From contig NZ_AP017928.1 of NCBI RefSeq assembly GCF_003584645.1, forward strand, positions 770,981-834,980: a stretch of 64,000 nt of DNA. Reading direction: 5' to 3'. The position numbers were made by a program, and so were the translations under genes. Below are positions 18,746-30,470 of the stretch, piece after piece. Under the pieces are notes generated by a model. The model did not search any database and had not been told where the DNA came from. It worked only from the letters and a program-made list of their open reading frames with translations. The stretch comes from Methylocaldum marinum. GTDB taxonomy: Bacteria; Pseudomonadota; Gammaproteobacteria; Methylococcales; Methylococcaceae. The number at the start of each line of letters is the position of its first letter. Within the stretch, counting starts at the first letter, position 1.

Positions 18746-19931
18746 AGGCCTCGATGGCATCGCGGGCCACCCGCTCGAAGAATGCCGCTCCGATTTTCAA
18801 AGCTTCCTCATCGAAATCGAAGGCCGGACTGTGCAGCGGGATGTGTTCCCACCCTTCCCGGCGTGCACCTATCCTCACATAACAACCCGGGATTTCCCGC
18901 AAGTAATAAGCAAAGTCCTCGGATCCCATGCTGGGATATTCCATGGCAACGAGGCCTTCCTGGCCGACGATTTTCGCGGCGGCTCCGCGTGCGATGTCCG
19001 ATTCCGGGAGGGTGTTCACCACCGGCGGATAGCCCTCGTTGATGATGACCTCGATCTGGGCGTTGTGGAGATCGCCGATGCCCTTGGCCATCCTTTCCAT
19101 GCGTTCGAACAGATGCTCGCGCACCGCCGGCAGGGTGGTCCGCATGGTGCCCCGAAGGGTCGCGGTTTCGGCGATAACGTTGGGCGCGCTGCCTGCGCTC
19201 ACCTGGCCGATGGTGATCACCGACGGGTATACCGGGTTTACCTCCCGGGACACGAGGGTCTGAATCGCCACGATCAGGAGGCCGGCGACAACCACCGCAT
19301 CCACCGCTTCATGCGGTCTCGCTCCGTGTCCGCCGCGGCCCTGGATTTGTATCAGGAAACCGTCCGACTGCGCGGTAATCGTACCCGCGGCGACCATGAT
19401 CTCCCCGACCCGGTAATGTCCGGTGACATGTCCGCCGAAGATCGCGCGGGCGTCGGAAAGCGCGCCCGATCGAAGAATCACCCGCGAACCTCCGCCGCGT
19501 TCTTCGGCCGGCTGGAAAACCAGGAGGACGTTTCCCTGAGGCGGGTTGTCCTTGAGCAAGGCTGCTGCTCCCAGCACCATGGCCATGTGTCCGTCATGGC
19601 CGCAGGCATGCATTTTGCCGGGATTTAGCGATGCGAAAGGCAGGCCGGTACTCTCGAAGCCCGGCAAACCGTCCATCTCGGCCCGTAAGGCCACGGTCGC
19701 CCCGTCGGGTTCGCCGCTGATGCGGGCCACGATACCGCCGCCGACACCGCCGTATTCGTAGGGAATGCCCAGCCGGTCGAGCTCCTGCATGATCATGCGG
19801 GCCGTCCGTACTTCCTCGAAAGCCAGTTCGGGATAGCGGTGCAGCAAGCGGCGCAGTTCCACCATGCGGGGATAAATCCGCTCGACGGTGGTGCGTCGGG
19901 AGATGGTTTTTCTTTCCTTAGGCACTGTCAT
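18738..19931 (-). CDS. M20-family amidohydrolase (hippurate hydrolase/N-acyl-amino-acid hydrolase type)
   Basis: 397 aa. Metal-site motif HACGHDGH at 108-115, catalytic carboxylate in FQPAEERGGG (E143/E144) and a C-terminal histidine in HSPAFDFDEEAL. A dimerisation lid (about 190-300) contains GRGGHGARPHEAVDAV. Cytosolic, with no signal peptide. Family members remove acyl groups from amino acids. It precedes and overlaps the YbdK-type ligase gene. Confidence 0.9.
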   Translation of the reverse strand: MTVPKERKTISRRTTVERIYPRMVELRRLLHRYPELAFEEVRTARMIMQELDRLGIPYEYGGVGGGIVARISGEPDGATVALRAEMDGLPGFESTGLPFASLNPGKMHACGHDGHMAMVLGAAALLKDNPPQGNVLLVFQPAEERGGGSRVILRSGALSDARAIFGGHVTGHYRVGEIMVAAGTITAQSDGFLIQIQGRGGHGARPHEAVDAVVVAGLLIVAIQTLVSREVNPVYPSVITIGQVSAGSAPNVIAETATLRGTMRTTLPAVREHLFERMERMAKGIGDLHNAQIEVIINEGYPPVVNTLPESDIARGAAAKIVGQEGLVAMEYPSMGSEDFAYYLREIPGCYVRIGARREGWEHIPLHSPAFDFDEEALKIGAAFFERVARDAIEAYA

Positions 19932-20080
19932 CGAAACGTGGAAAAGAGGTTGGTGAGTTCAATTGCCCGGAAAAAGGCCTCGGTATCCTTCGGCTTTTCC
20001 TACATTACTAGATAGTCGCGGGAGGTCTTAGTTCCGGTTGCCAGGAGACAAGGCTTCGCACATTTTGCGGATGAGCCGCC

Positions 20081-20533
20081 CTATTTCCCGCCCCAAGGCA
20101 TCACAGGCACGGTGGACAAGCTGCTGGCCGCCGCTCCCTCGATGATTTTCCGGCTGATCGCGAGATACACCAGCGTGTTGTGACGGGTGTCGATCATGCG
20201 GATCACATCGGTCGTTTTGAAAAACACCGACGTGTCCTCGGAAAAGACTTTGGCGCCGCTCTTGAGTCCGGGCGGTAAGCTTATCGGTCCGGTCTGGCGG
20301 CATGCCAGGCTGAATTTGGACGGATCTTCGGCCAATCCCACCGCGCCTGAAATGCCGCCGGTCCGAGCCTGGCTGATATGGCAGGTTACTCCGGGTATCT
20401 TGGGATCGGAGAAGGCTTCGACGCAGACCTTGTGGTTGGCGCCGATCAATTTCCAGGCAGTAGTGACGCAATCGACTTCCTCGGCCTGCGTCATGCCGGA
20501 GAAAAGCAGGACGAACGGGAGAGTTCTTTTCAA
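20081..20533 (-). CDS. creA: CreA family protein
   Basis: 150 aa with an N-terminal signal peptide (cleavage near residue 17, before EEVDCV). It matches CreA: KVCVEAFSDPKIPGVTCHISQA and later VFFKTTDVIRMIDTRHNTLVYLAIS. Periplasmic; the molecular role of CreA is not established. Single gene, followed by the oppositely placed M20 promoter area. Confidence 0.9.
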   Translation of the reverse strand: MKRTLPFVLLFSGMTQAEEVDCVTTAWKLIGANHKVCVEAFSDPKIPGVTCHISQARTGGISGAVGLAEDPSKFSLACRQTGPISLPPGLKSGAKVFSEDTSVFFKTTDVIRMIDTRHNTLVYLAISRKIIEGAAASSLSTVPVMPWGGK

Positions 20534-20620
20534 GGCAAGTTCCTCGTCATGGTCGGAATGAGACGGGCACTATACCGAATCTTAGAACGTGCGCGGTCAA
20601 GGCCGTGTAAAAAATCTGGA

Positions 20621-20752
20621 TCACTTGTGCATCAGTCCCAGCACGCCGATGACAATCAAATAGATCGCGACGAGGTAATTCAACAGCCTCGGCACGAGCA
20701 GGATTAAAATTCCGGTCACCAATGCGAGGACCGGTTGTAAAGGTACGTACAT
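20621..20752 (-). CDS. DUF3096 small membrane protein
   Basis: 43 aa, two short hydrophobic helices: LQPVLALVTGILILLVPRLL and LVAIYLIVIGVLGLM. This is the complete DUF3096 pattern. The ATG at 20752 is preceded by AGAGGATACTT, a good ribosome site. Function unknown. Confidence 0.85.
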   Translation of the reverse strand: MYVPLQPVLALVTGILILLVPRLLNYLVAIYLIVIGVLGLMHK

Positions 20753-21216
20753 AAGTATCCTCTCGTATTCCCTGAAATCGTGAGTGAGTTTAGCCGCTCA
20801 TCCCTGGTCGGACAACGCAGGGGCCGGCGGCGGGTAGGTCTTTCATGTCCGTTCGCTCTTGAGCGGGGACCGTTTTCACCTGAAATTCGCCGCTTTTGCG
20901 CCAGACTTCGAACAACGCATCGAAGCCTTCTTCTCGGCTCAGGGTGAACGGCCGACCGGGATAGGCTCAAACCTGGAACCGGCAGTTGGAAACTGCCTGA
21001 AACGCCGTAGGCCCCAGCTCTTCTCGAAGACCCTCACCCAACGCTTTCCAAAAGCGAGGGGGCGTTTAGCCGCTCGGCCTTTGGGAAGGCGGCGCCGGGC
21101 GCTGCCCGGTGTCCCGTTTGCGTTTGAAGAGGGGTTGAGGTGGGGCGATTCGAATAGGGTTTTACCTTCTTTACGCACAGTAAATCAGACGCCGACGTCG
21201 GTCCCGATCCTGCCTT
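20753..21216. other. Intergenic, no gene recognised
   Basis: 464 bp. Frames on both strands are low-complexity and Arg-rich, without a family match. Confidence 0.45.
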
Positions 21217-21519
21217 CTACGGCTGGGATTCCGGGGGTGGGAAGGGCGTCGGCTCGGCCCTGTCGGGTGCCAGGACTTTCAAGCTCTCGTATTCCTCGCG
21301 GCTGAGCCGGCTGTCGCTGTTCTGGTCCAGCGTGGAAAGATAGACCTGCAAGCCGTGAACCGTCTTCGCTTCGGCAATGGAAATGTACCCGTCCCGGTTT
21401 TTATCGATTTCGGAGAAGGACGGGAAACGTACCGGTTCCGCCGCGGGTATCGGTAAAGCGTTCACTCCAAGGACCAAGAACAGCCATGCTATGAAAATCG
21501 CTATCGGTCTGGTTTTCAT
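21217..21519 (-). CDS. Periplasmic EF-hand protein
   Basis: 100 aa with a signal peptide (about 1-27). Two EF-hand loops: D39-E50 (DKNRDGYISIAE) canonical, and D65-E76 (DQNSDSRLSREE) with Ser at loop position 6 in place of Gly. There is no proline at loop position 2, unlike lanmodulin. Calcium binding in the periplasm is the simplest reading; partner and role unknown. Confidence 0.8.
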   Translation of the reverse strand: MKTRPIAIFIAWLFLVLGVNALPIPAAEPVRFPSFSEIDKNRDGYISIAEAKTVHGLQVYLSTLDQNSDSRLSREEYESLKVLAPDRAEPTPFPPPESQP

Positions 21520-21655
21520 CGGGTCTCCTTACCCTGCTGGTCAGCAGAAATCACCGAATCGTGCCCATGGCCATACGGAAATGGCGGCGTGCGGGCCGGT
21601 GCCTTCGAACAAGTTTACCCGTCCGAGTAGCATTAAACGACGCATTCTCAGAAAC

Positions 21656-21694
21656 GGCACCGCCGGAGCCCGCCGAGGCTGCTCCGGCGGTGCC
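21656..21694 (-). terminator. Strong hairpin downstream of HiPIP gene
   Basis: GGCACCGCCGGAG and CTCCGGCGGTGCC make a perfect 13-bp stem, 15 bp past the HiPIP stop. Read on the minus strand it is followed by GTTTCTG, a weak U-tract. Confidence 0.65.
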
Positions 21695-21708
21695 CGTCTT
21701 CAAGCAGG

Positions 21709-22062
21709 CTAACCCGTCTTCAGCCAGGAACTGCACCAGCCGTTGACGTTCACGAGCTTGCCTCCGAAGATGCTGCAAGGGCGCCACTCGCCTTCGCCGG
21801 CCTGGAGAAATTTACAGTTGTGGCAGAATTGCTCCACGCCCGGCACGCCCTCTCGCGTTGGCCGCTGGGCCTCGGATGCATCTTCCACGTAATGGAGCGA
21901 TTTGGCCATGGGATCGTCCGGCGAGAGCTTTTGCCCGCCCGCCGGAGATGTCTCTTGCGCTTGTCCCCGTCTCACGAATCCGCTGAGCGAAACAGTCATC
22001 GCCGTAAGCACCGCGGCTTTGAGAGCTTGGCGACGGTTCGGAACGAACGTCGAGTCTGACAT
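21709..22062 (-). CDS. High-potential iron-sulfur protein (HiPIP), Tat-exported
   Basis: 117 aa. Twin-arginine signal at 10-11 (NRRQALKAAV) ending near QAQE, then a small domain with four cluster ligands C80, C83, C96 and C110 in the HiPIP pattern (C-x2-C-x12-C-x13-C). It binds a [4Fe-4S] cluster and carries electrons in the periplasm. It stands alone, transcribed away from the N-ATPase operon. Confidence 0.93.
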   Translation of the reverse strand: MSDSTFVPNRRQALKAAVLTAMTVSLSGFVRRGQAQETSPAGGQKLSPDDPMAKSLHYVEDASEAQRPTREGVPGVEQFCHNCKFLQAGEGEWRPCSIFGGKLVNVNGWCSSWLKTG

Positions 22063-24231
<2,169 letters not shown>

Positions 24232-24245
<14 letters not shown>

Positions 24246-24543
24246 GCGGCGCCGCAGGCGTGATCACGAGGAGTCGCTCGGCGACATGGTCGAACGCAAG
24301 GCGGCACGCCGAATGCGCAAGCTGCGCGAAGACGAGCGGCCGGTCTGGTTCTGGTTCGGCATGTTCGGTCTCGTCGGCTGGACGGTGGCCATCCCCACTC
24401 TGATCGGGGTGGCGATAGGCATCTGGCTGGACCGCGCGTTCCCGGGCAAAGTTTCCTGGACGCTCAATCTGCTCATCGTGGGTGTGATCCTCGGCTGCAT
24501 CAACGCATGGTACTGGGTGAAAAAGGAACTGCACCGTGACTGA
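24232..24543 (+). CDS. atpQ: N-ATPase accessory membrane protein AtpQ (AtpI/AtpZ-like)
   Basis: 103 aa from the GTG at 24232, preceded by GGAAGAG and overlapping atpC by 14 bp. A basic N-terminus is followed by two helices (FGMFGLVGWTVAIPTLIGVAIGIWLDR and LNLLIVGVILGCINAWYW in pieces), the ATPase_gene1 pattern. It is specific to N-ATPase operons and thought to help c-ring assembly or ion supply. Confidence 0.85.
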
Positions 24544-24871
24544 ACCGATTTCGGAATCGTTCCTGCTTTCGGCGTTTGCGTTTCTCGGCGGCGGGCTGCT
24601 GGGCGCGCTCCATTTTTTCTGGCTATGGCACGCCACGCGAAACCTGTACAACGCGCGTCGCCCGGCGCTTTGGCTCCTGGCCGGTTCGATACCGCGCCTA
24701 GCGGTCGTGCTTTGCGGCTTCTACTTGCTGAGCCGAGGCGATCCGCTTCGCCTGACGGCCGCCCTGCTCGGATTCTTGCTCGCGCGGGTCATCGTCATCA
24801 GGCGCATGCGGCCCCCTGCCGGCCGCGGGCGGGCGACACTTGCCGGGGACCGGGAGCGCTCGTGGAGATAA
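24536..24871 (+). CDS. atpR: N-ATPase AtpR membrane protein
   Basis: 111 aa, GTG start at 24536 overlapping atpQ by 8 bp. Three helices; arginines sit within helix two and three regions (GSIPRLAVVL, ARVIVIRRM), as noted for AtpR, which has been proposed to contact the c-ring carboxylates. The C-terminus is Arg-rich. Confidence 0.85.
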   Translation: MTEPISESFLLSAFAFLGGGLLGALHFFWLWHATRNLYNARRPALWLLAGSIPRLAVVLCGFYLLSRGDPLRLTAALLGFLLARVIVIRRMRPPAGRGRATLAGDRERSWR

Positions 24872-25530
24872 CCCCCGACAGCATCGTGTACTGGTCATGG
24901 CGCGGCTTTACTCTCAATGCCACGCTCGTCTACACCTGGGGCGTGATGCTGATCCTGGTCGTCGGTTCGTGGATGATCACCCGACGGCTCGGCACCGGCA
25001 CCGAGATGTCCCGCTGGCAGAATCTGCTCGAGGTCCTGGTCGTCGGCATGCGGCAGCAGATCCGCGCGACCAGCCATCAGGAAGCGGGTCGCTATCTGCC
25101 CTTCGTGGGCACTCTGTTCCTGTACATCGCAGTGTCCAATCTGCTGCAGCTTGTCCCCGGCTTCCATCCGCCCACCGCCTCGCTGTCGACCACCACGGCA
25201 CTCGCGATCTGCGTGTTTGTCGCGGTACCGGTTTATGGGATTGCCAACGAAGGTCTCGTTCGCTACCTCAGGCACTACATCAGGCCCACGGTATTCATGC
25301 TGCCCTTCAATGTCATCGGCGAAATCTCGCGCACGATCGCTCTGGCTGTCCGCCTGTACGGCAACATCATGAGCGGCACCTTGATCGTCGGCATCCTGCT
25401 GAGCCTGGCGCCTTTCTTTTTTCCCGTCCTGATGCAGCTTCTGGGTTTGCTGACCGGGATGATCCAGGCGTACATTTTCGCCGTCCTAGCCATGGTGTAT
25501 ATCGCAGCCGCGTCAGCCGCCCGCCGCTGA
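24862..25530 (+). CDS. atpB: N-ATPase a subunit
   Basis: 222 aa from the GTG at 24862, overlapping atpR by 10 bp; a longer frame upstream is the shadow of atpR. Five to six helices. The conserved helix with the essential arginine is visible: NVIGEISRTIALAVRLYGNIMSG. It forms the ion half-channels with the c-ring. Confidence 0.92.
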   Translation: MEITPDSIVYWSWRGFTLNATLVYTWGVMLILVVGSWMITRRLGTGTEMSRWQNLLEVLVVGMRQQIRATSHQEAGRYLPFVGTLFLYIAVSNLLQLVPGFHPPTASLSTTTALAICVFVAVPVYGIANEGLVRYLRHYIRPTVFMLPFNVIGEISRTIALAVRLYGNIMSGTLIVGILLSLAPFFFPVLMQLLGLLTGMIQAYIFAVLAMVYIAAASAARR

Positions 25531-25595
25531 CCGGTGCCGGGTCGGTCGGTCGGGCGGACGGGCCGGAACCCATCGATCGAAAAGGAGAAACGCTC

Positions 25596-25871
25596 ATGGA
25601 TAGCAGTACGCTGATCGGCATGGTCTCGATCATCACGGCCGGGTTGACCATCGGCCTAGGTGCCATCGGGCCGGCCCTGGGCGAAGGACGTGCGGTCGCA
25701 CAGGCGATGACGGCGATCGCGCAACAACCCGACGAATCGGGTACCATTACCCGAACTCTTTTCGTCGGTCTGGCGATGATCGAATCGACGGCGATTTACG
25801 CTCTCGTCGTCGCCATGATCCTCATCTTTGCCAATCCTTTTTGGGACCATTTCGTCCGGACCGGGGGATGA
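25596..25871 (+). CDS. atpE: N-ATPase c subunit
   Basis: 91 aa, two-helix hairpin, with a good ribosome site (AAGGAGAAACGCTC). Helix 1 carries E30 in IGPALGEGRA; helix 2 carries the ion carboxylate E63 followed by S64 and T65 (GLAMIESTAIY). The E30/E63 plus ES(T) pattern is typical of N-ATPases. It was first read as a sodium site, but a two-carboxylate site can also bind protons, so specificity is open. Confidence 0.95.
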   Translation: MDSSTLIGMVSIITAGLTIGLGAIGPALGEGRAVAQAMTAIAQQPDESGTITRTLFVGLAMIESTAIYALVVAMILIFANPFWDHFVRTGG

Positions 25872-25874
25872 GCC

Positions 25875-26642
25875 ATGCAGATCGACTGGATTACGACAGG
25901 CGCTCAGATCGTCAACTTTCTTATTCTGGTTTTTCTGCTCAGGCATTTCCTGTATCGACCCCTCATCGCGGCGATGGACCGTCGGGAGCAGCGTATCGCC
26001 GATCGCCTGGAGGAGGCGCGCAAACGAGAGGAGGAAGCGGATGCGGCGGCCCGTGAATACCGTCGGCGGCAAAGAGAACTCGAACGGAAGCGCGACGAGC
26101 TGCTGGCGCAAGCACGCGAAACCGCCGACGCGGAGCGCCGGCGCCTGATCGACGAGGCCCGCGAGCAGGTCGCGCAGATGCGTCACCGATGGCAGCGTGA
26201 CCTGGAACGCGAGCAGCATGACTTTCTCGCCGGCCTTATGAAGCAGGCGGGCCTCGGTATCATGCGCGTGGCCTTGCGAGCCCTGCGCGATCTCGCCGAC
26301 CGCGATCTGGAGCAGCAGCTTATCGCGGTGTTCCTGCGGCGGTTGGAGGAACTGGGCGAAGCCGAGCGCAATGCACTGACGGGCGGGAACGGACCTCTCC
26401 GTATCACCACCTCTTTCACGCTGGACCCGGAGCGCCGTTCGGCGCTGGCCGAGGCCATGCGCGAACGGCTCGGCGAATCCAGCGAGTTCCACTTCGAACA
26501 CTCGCCCGATTTGATTTGCGGCATCGAGTTGAGACGCGGCGGTATCAAGGTGGGCTGGACGGTGGCCGAATACCTACAGAACCTCGAAACGCGGTTCGCG
26601 GAACTGCTTTCGCCCGCTTCCACACAGCGGGCGGCGAGTTGA
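25875..26642 (+). CDS. atpF: N-ATPase b subunit with delta-like C-terminal extension
   Basis: 255 aa, about 100 longer than a standard b. A membrane helix at 9-27 is followed by a long charged coiled coil (about 40-130) and a C-terminal region (about 150-250) with LRITTSFTLDPERRSAL and GIELRRGGIKVGWTV, resembling the delta subunit. N-ATPase operons lack atpH, so this fusion supplies delta. Starts 3 bp after atpE. Confidence 0.9.
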   Translation: MQIDWITTGAQIVNFLILVFLLRHFLYRPLIAAMDRREQRIADRLEEARKREEEADAAAREYRRRQRELERKRDELLAQARETADAERRRLIDEAREQVAQMRHRWQRDLEREQHDFLAGLMKQAGLGIMRVALRALRDLADRDLEQQLIAVFLRRLEELGEAERNALTGGNGPLRITTSFTLDPERRSALAEAMRERLGESSEFHFEHSPDLICGIELRRGGIKVGWTVAEYLQNLETRFAELLSPASTQRAAS

Positions 26643-26651
26643 GGTAAGGAT

Positions 26652-28199
26652 ATGCTGGAGCGGGTCGTCGAGGACACGGCGTTCGCGCTCGACCGGGCGC
26701 TGCAGGGCATGCGCCCCGAGCTGCGCGCCTACGAAGTCGGCGCCGTCACCCACGTCGGCAGCGGCATCGCGCGCGTCGAAGGTCTCCCCGGTCTCGGCTA
26801 CGAAGAGCTGGTGGAGTTTCCGCAAGGTCTGCTCGGCATCGCCATCGATCTGGATGTCGGCGATGCGGGCGTCGTGCTGCTCGGACCCAGCGAACATCTC
26901 GCCGCGGGCGCGGAGACGAGGCGCACCGGGCGTGTCACGGATACTCCGGTCGGCGAGTCGCTGCTCGGGCGGGTGATCGATGCCACGGGGCGGGTGCTGG
27001 ACAAAGGCAAGCCGCTGCGCATCGCGGAGCGGCGGCCGATCGAGCGCGACGCCCCCGGCGTCCTCGATCGCGCCCCGGTCGCCGTGCCGCTGCAGACCGG
27101 GCTGAAGGTGGTCGACGCGCTGATTCCCGTCGGCCGCGGGCAGCGGGAACTGATCGTCGGCGACCGACAGACCGGAAAAACGGCCATCGCGGTGGACGCG
27201 ATCATCAACCAGCGCGGCAAGGACGTGATCTGCATCTATTGCGCGATCGGCCAGCGCGGCACCGCCGTTGCCCGCGTCATCGACAGTCTGCGCCGTTACG
27301 GCGCCATGGAGCACTCGATCGTGGTGGTCGCGAGCGGCGACGATCCGCCGGGGCTTAGGTGGATTACCCCCTACGCGGCGACGACCATGGCGGAGCACTT
27401 CACGTATCAGGGGCGCGACACGCTCGTCGTCTATGACGATCTGACGCGCCATGCCCGCGCCTACCGGGAGCTTTCTTTGCTGTTGCGCCGGCCGCCGGGG
27501 CGCGAGGCCTTTCCGGGCGACATATTTTATATTCATTCCCGAATGCTCGAGCGCGCGACGCATCTGCACGACGAACTCGGCGGCGGCTCGCTGACCGCCT
27601 TGCCCATCGTGGAAACGCAAGCGCAGGATATCTCGGCTTTCATACCGACCAACCTGATCTCGATCACGGACGGACAGATCTATCTCTCGCCCGCTCTGTT
27701 CCACAAGGGACTGATGCCCGCGATCGATATCGGAAAATCGGTCTCGCGGGTGGGCGGCAAAACGCAGTTTCCGGCGTACCGCGAGGTCGCCGGGGACCTT
27801 CGTCTGTCGTACACGCAGTTCGAGGAACTCGAGACGTTCGCCCGCTTCGCGACCCGGCTGGACGAAGAGACCCGAAACACCATCGAACGCGGCCGGCGGG
27901 TGCGCGAGGTGCTGAAGCAGCCTCAGCATCAGCCGCGGCGCGTCAGCGAACAGATCGCGGTGTTGAAGGCCGTGAACGAAGGGCTGTTCGATCGGCTCGA
28001 CCTGGATCGAATCGCCGAGGCCGAGCGCGCCGTGCGGGAGGCGGTCGTCGAACGGCTGCTCGGGATCGCGGACAGCATCGATGCCGGCGAAGCGTTGCAA
28101 GACGATGCGTGGCGGCTGATGGTGGAAGTATCGACCGAAGCTGTCGAGACCCTGACAGGTAAACGCGACGATCGGGAGGCCGGCGGTGGAAACCATTGA
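26652..28199 (+). CDS. atpA: N-ATPase alpha subunit
   Basis: 515 aa. Walker A-like GDRQTGKT at 170-177, and the alpha signature around [17 protein letters not shown]. Regulatory nucleotide-binding partner of beta in F1. Starts 9 bp after atpF and overlaps atpG by 14 bp. Confidence 0.95.
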   Translation: MLERVVEDTAFALDRALQGMRPELRAYEVGAVTHVGSGIARVEGLPGLGYEELVEFPQGLLGIAIDLDVGDAGVVLLGPSEHLAAGAETRRTGRVTDTPVGESLLGRVIDATGRVLDKGKPLRIAERRPIERDAPGVLDRAPVAVPLQTGLKVVDALIPVGRGQRELIVGDRQTGKTAIAVDAIINQRGKDVICIYCAIGQRGTAVARVIDSLRRYGAMEHSIVVVASGDDPPGLRWITPYAATTMAEHFTYQGRDTLVVYDDLTRHARAYRELSLLLRRPPGREAFPGDIFYIHSRMLERATHLHDELGGGSLTALPIVETQAQDISAFIPTNLISITDGQIYLSPALFHKGLMPAIDIGKSVSRVGGKTQFPAYREVAGDLRLSYTQFEELETFARFATRLDEETRNTIERGRRVREVLKQPQHQPRRVSEQIAVLKAVNEGLFDRLDLDRIAEAERAVREAVVERLLGIADSIDAGEALQDDAWRLMVEVSTEAVETLTGKRDDREAGGGNH

Positions 28200-29073
28200 A
28201 CATCTGCAGCGTCGGATCTCCGGTCTGCGGGATCTCCACTCCATCGTCCGGACCATGAAGGCTCTCTCGGCCGTGAGTATCCGGCAATACGAGCGGGCGG
28301 TGGAGTCTCTACGCGGCTACTACCATACGATCGAGCTCGGTCTTCACGTGGTGCTGACCGATCTGCCGCTCGCGCGGATGCGGGACGAATCCCACCCGAA
28401 CGGACGCGTCTCCGCGCTCGTGTTCGGCTCCGACCACGGACTCTGTGGCCGTTTCAACGAGGAGATCGCCGAATTTGCGGCCGAGCATCTGCGCTCCCCG
28501 CCCGACGGCGAGTTTCCCTTCCTGCTTGCGGTGGGGGCCCGCGTGGCCGCACGTCTGGAACCGCTGGGCTACGCCGTTCACGACCTTTTCGCCGTTCCGA
28601 GTTCGGCGGACGGAATCGCGAGCACGGTGCAGCGAACGCTTCTGAAGATCGATGAATGGCGACGTGAAAGGGACGCCCGCACGCTGCATCTATTTTTCAA
28701 CCGTCAAGTGTCGGGGGCGAGCTACGAACCCACCGCCATACGCCTCCTGCCCATCGACATGCGCCGCTTCGCGGCGCTACGCGCCAAGGGCTGGCCCGGC
28801 CGCACCCTGCCGACCTACTCGATGGACCGGGGGCGTCTCCTGTCCGCCTTGCTTCGCCAATACATCTTCGTCTCCATCTTCCGCGCTTGCGCGGAGTCCC
28901 AGGCGAGCGAACACGCGAGCCGGCTTTCGGCAATGCGTTCCGCCGAAAGCAATCTGGACGAGTGGCTCGCGGAGGTCACGGAACGGTACCGGCGGGAGCG
29001 CCAGAGCGTGATCACGTCCGAGTTGCTCGATGTGGTCTCGGGATTCGAGGCGATCACGGCGCACAAGGATTGA
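28186..29073 (+). CDS. atpG: N-ATPase gamma subunit
   Basis: 295 aa, GTG start at 28186. N-terminal helix [25 protein letters not shown] in pieces and the C-terminal helix near [16 protein letters not shown] form the central shaft coiled coil. [15 protein letters not shown] is the gamma Rossmann motif. Last gene of the operon. Confidence 0.92.
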   Translation: METIEHLQRRISGLRDLHSIVRTMKALSAVSIRQYERAVESLRGYYHTIELGLHVVLTDLPLARMRDESHPNGRVSALVFGSDHGLCGRFNEEIAEFAAEHLRSPPDGEFPFLLAVGARVAARLEPLGYAVHDLFAVPSSADGIASTVQRTLLKIDEWRRERDARTLHLFFNRQVSGASYEPTAIRLLPIDMRRFAALRAKGWPGRTLPTYSMDRGRLLSALLRQYIFVSIFRACAESQASEHASRLSAMRSAESNLDEWLAEVTERYRRERQSVITSELLDVVSGFEAITAHKD

Positions 29074-29188
29074 CGGGCTGTCGGGGCGGCACGGGAAAGC
29101 CGCCGCTGAAGCTTCGGAGCAGCCAGGCGATCACGTAGGCCAGGACCGCCGCGCCGCATGTCCATAAAAAGAGTTTCGACGCCTGCAC
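29054..29188 (-). CDS. Possible 44-aa single-helix membrane peptide
   Basis: From a GTG at 29188 the frame reads VQASKLFLWTCGAAVLAYVI, continuing AWLLRSFSGGFPVPPRQP to a TGA overlapping the end of atpG. It has one membrane helix and a Pro-rich tail. The frame stays open upstream of the GTG, so it may instead be the end of a lost gene. No family was recognised. Confidence 0.25.
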   Translation of the reverse strand: MQASKLFLWTCGAAVLAYVIAWLLRSFSGGFPVPPRQPVNPCAP

Positions 29189-29453
29189 GCAGCGCTGGCT
29201 TTCCGACTTAGAGCCTATCCCAGTAGGCTCTTAGGGAAATGCGGCGATGGGGGGAACCGGCGCATGTACGGTACGGTCGCACTAATAGACGACGGGCAGA
29301 CGGCACCAGCAGCCGAATTCTCCATCGATTTACCGGAACGACAAGGTGCAATACATGGACGCCTGCCGGAATCTGGTCAACTGGGACTTCGTCGCGGGGC
29401 GCTGACGGGACAGTAATCCTTATCCTGTTTCAAAAACCTTAAGGAGTGAATCA
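29189..29453. other. Intergenic between atpG and gap, with short hairpin and possible gene scrap
   Basis: AGAGCCTA and TAGGCTCT flank a 6-nt loop at about 29212-29233. A plus frame ending near 29403 reads YRNDKVQYMDACRNLVNWDF before TGA, protein-like but unidentified; it may be the 3' end of a lost gene. Confidence 0.35.
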
Positions 29454-30446
29454 ATGGCGAACGTGGCCATCAACGGACTGGGACGCATAGGGCGAGCCAC
29501 CCTCAAGATCGTTTTCGATGCGCCGGAACTCGATCTGGTGGCGGTCAACGACCTCGCGACCCCCGAGGACCTGGCCTATCTTCTGAAGTACGATTCGGTC
29601 TACGGTCGCTACGGCAGGAGCGTGGAAGCGACCGGGGACGGCCTCGTCGTCGACGGACGCACGTATCCGGTCCTCAATGAAAAGGACCCGGCTCGGCTGC
29701 CTTGGAAAAGCATGAACGTGGACCTCGTGTTCGAGTGCACGGGCGTTTTTGCCGACCGTGAAGGTTTCGACAAGCACCTGCGGGCGGGTGCGCGCAAGGC
29801 CATCCTGTCCGCGCCCAGCAAGTCCGACGGGATGCGCTTCGTCGTGCCCGGGGTCAATGCCCCGGAGGACGAGCGGATGATCTCGTGCGCGAGCTGCACG
29901 ACCAACTGCATCGCGCCCCCGGCCGAGATCATGGGCCGGCGCATCGGTGTCCGCAAGGCCATCATGACCACCGTGCACGCCTATACCTCCTCGCAATCGA
30001 TCGTGGACGCGCCGAGCAAACGCAAGGAGCGCGGCCGGGCTGGCGCGGCGAACCTGGTGCCCACGTCGACCGGCGCGGCCGAGTCGACGGCCAAGGTGCT
30101 CACCGACTACCAGGACCGGTTCGACGGCGTCGCGGTGCGCGCTCCGGTGGCCGTCGGCTCGCTCGCCGACATGACCTTTCTCACCGCGCGGGCCACCCGT
30201 CGCGACGAGGTCAACGGCATTTTCCGGGAGGAAGCGGGAAGCGAGCGATACCGGGGAATCCTGCGCGTCACGGAGGACCCGATCGTCTCCTCCGACATCA
30301 TCAAGGACCCGTGTGCCTCCCTCGTCGACCTCCGGATGACGCGCGTCGTCGACGGCGACCTGGTCAAGGTGATGGCCTGGTACGACAACGAATGGGGCTA
30401 TGCCGCACAGATGGTGCGCGCGGGCCTCTCGATGGTCGCCCGCTGA
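29454..30446 (+). CDS. gap: Glyceraldehyde-3-phosphate dehydrogenase, type I
   Basis: 330 aa. Rossmann motif INGLGRIGR (7-15), N32-D33 after strand two (NAD-type), catalytic C148 in SCASCTTNC, and WYDNEWGYA near the C-terminus. Good ribosome site AAGGAGTGAATCA. It interconverts glyceraldehyde-3-phosphate and 1,3-bisphosphoglycerate. Intact, unlike the next two genes; first of the sugar-phosphate island. Confidence 0.95.
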   Translation: MANVAINGLGRIGRATLKIVFDAPELDLVAVNDLATPEDLAYLLKYDSVYGRYGRSVEATGDGLVVDGRTYPVLNEKDPARLPWKSMNVDLVFECTGVFADREGFDKHLRAGARKAILSAPSKSDGMRFVVPGVNAPEDERMISCASCTTNCIAPPAEIMGRRIGVRKAIMTTVHAYTSSQSIVDAPSKRKERGRAGAANLVPTSTGAAESTAKVLTDYQDRFDGVAVRAPVAVGSLADMTFLTARATRRDEVNGIFREEAGSERYRGILRVTEDPIVSSDIIKDPCASLVDLRMTRVVDGDLVKVMAWYDNEWGYAAQMVRAGLSMVAR

Positions 30447-30470
30447 AGCGACAAATTTGAGGTAGGGAGC

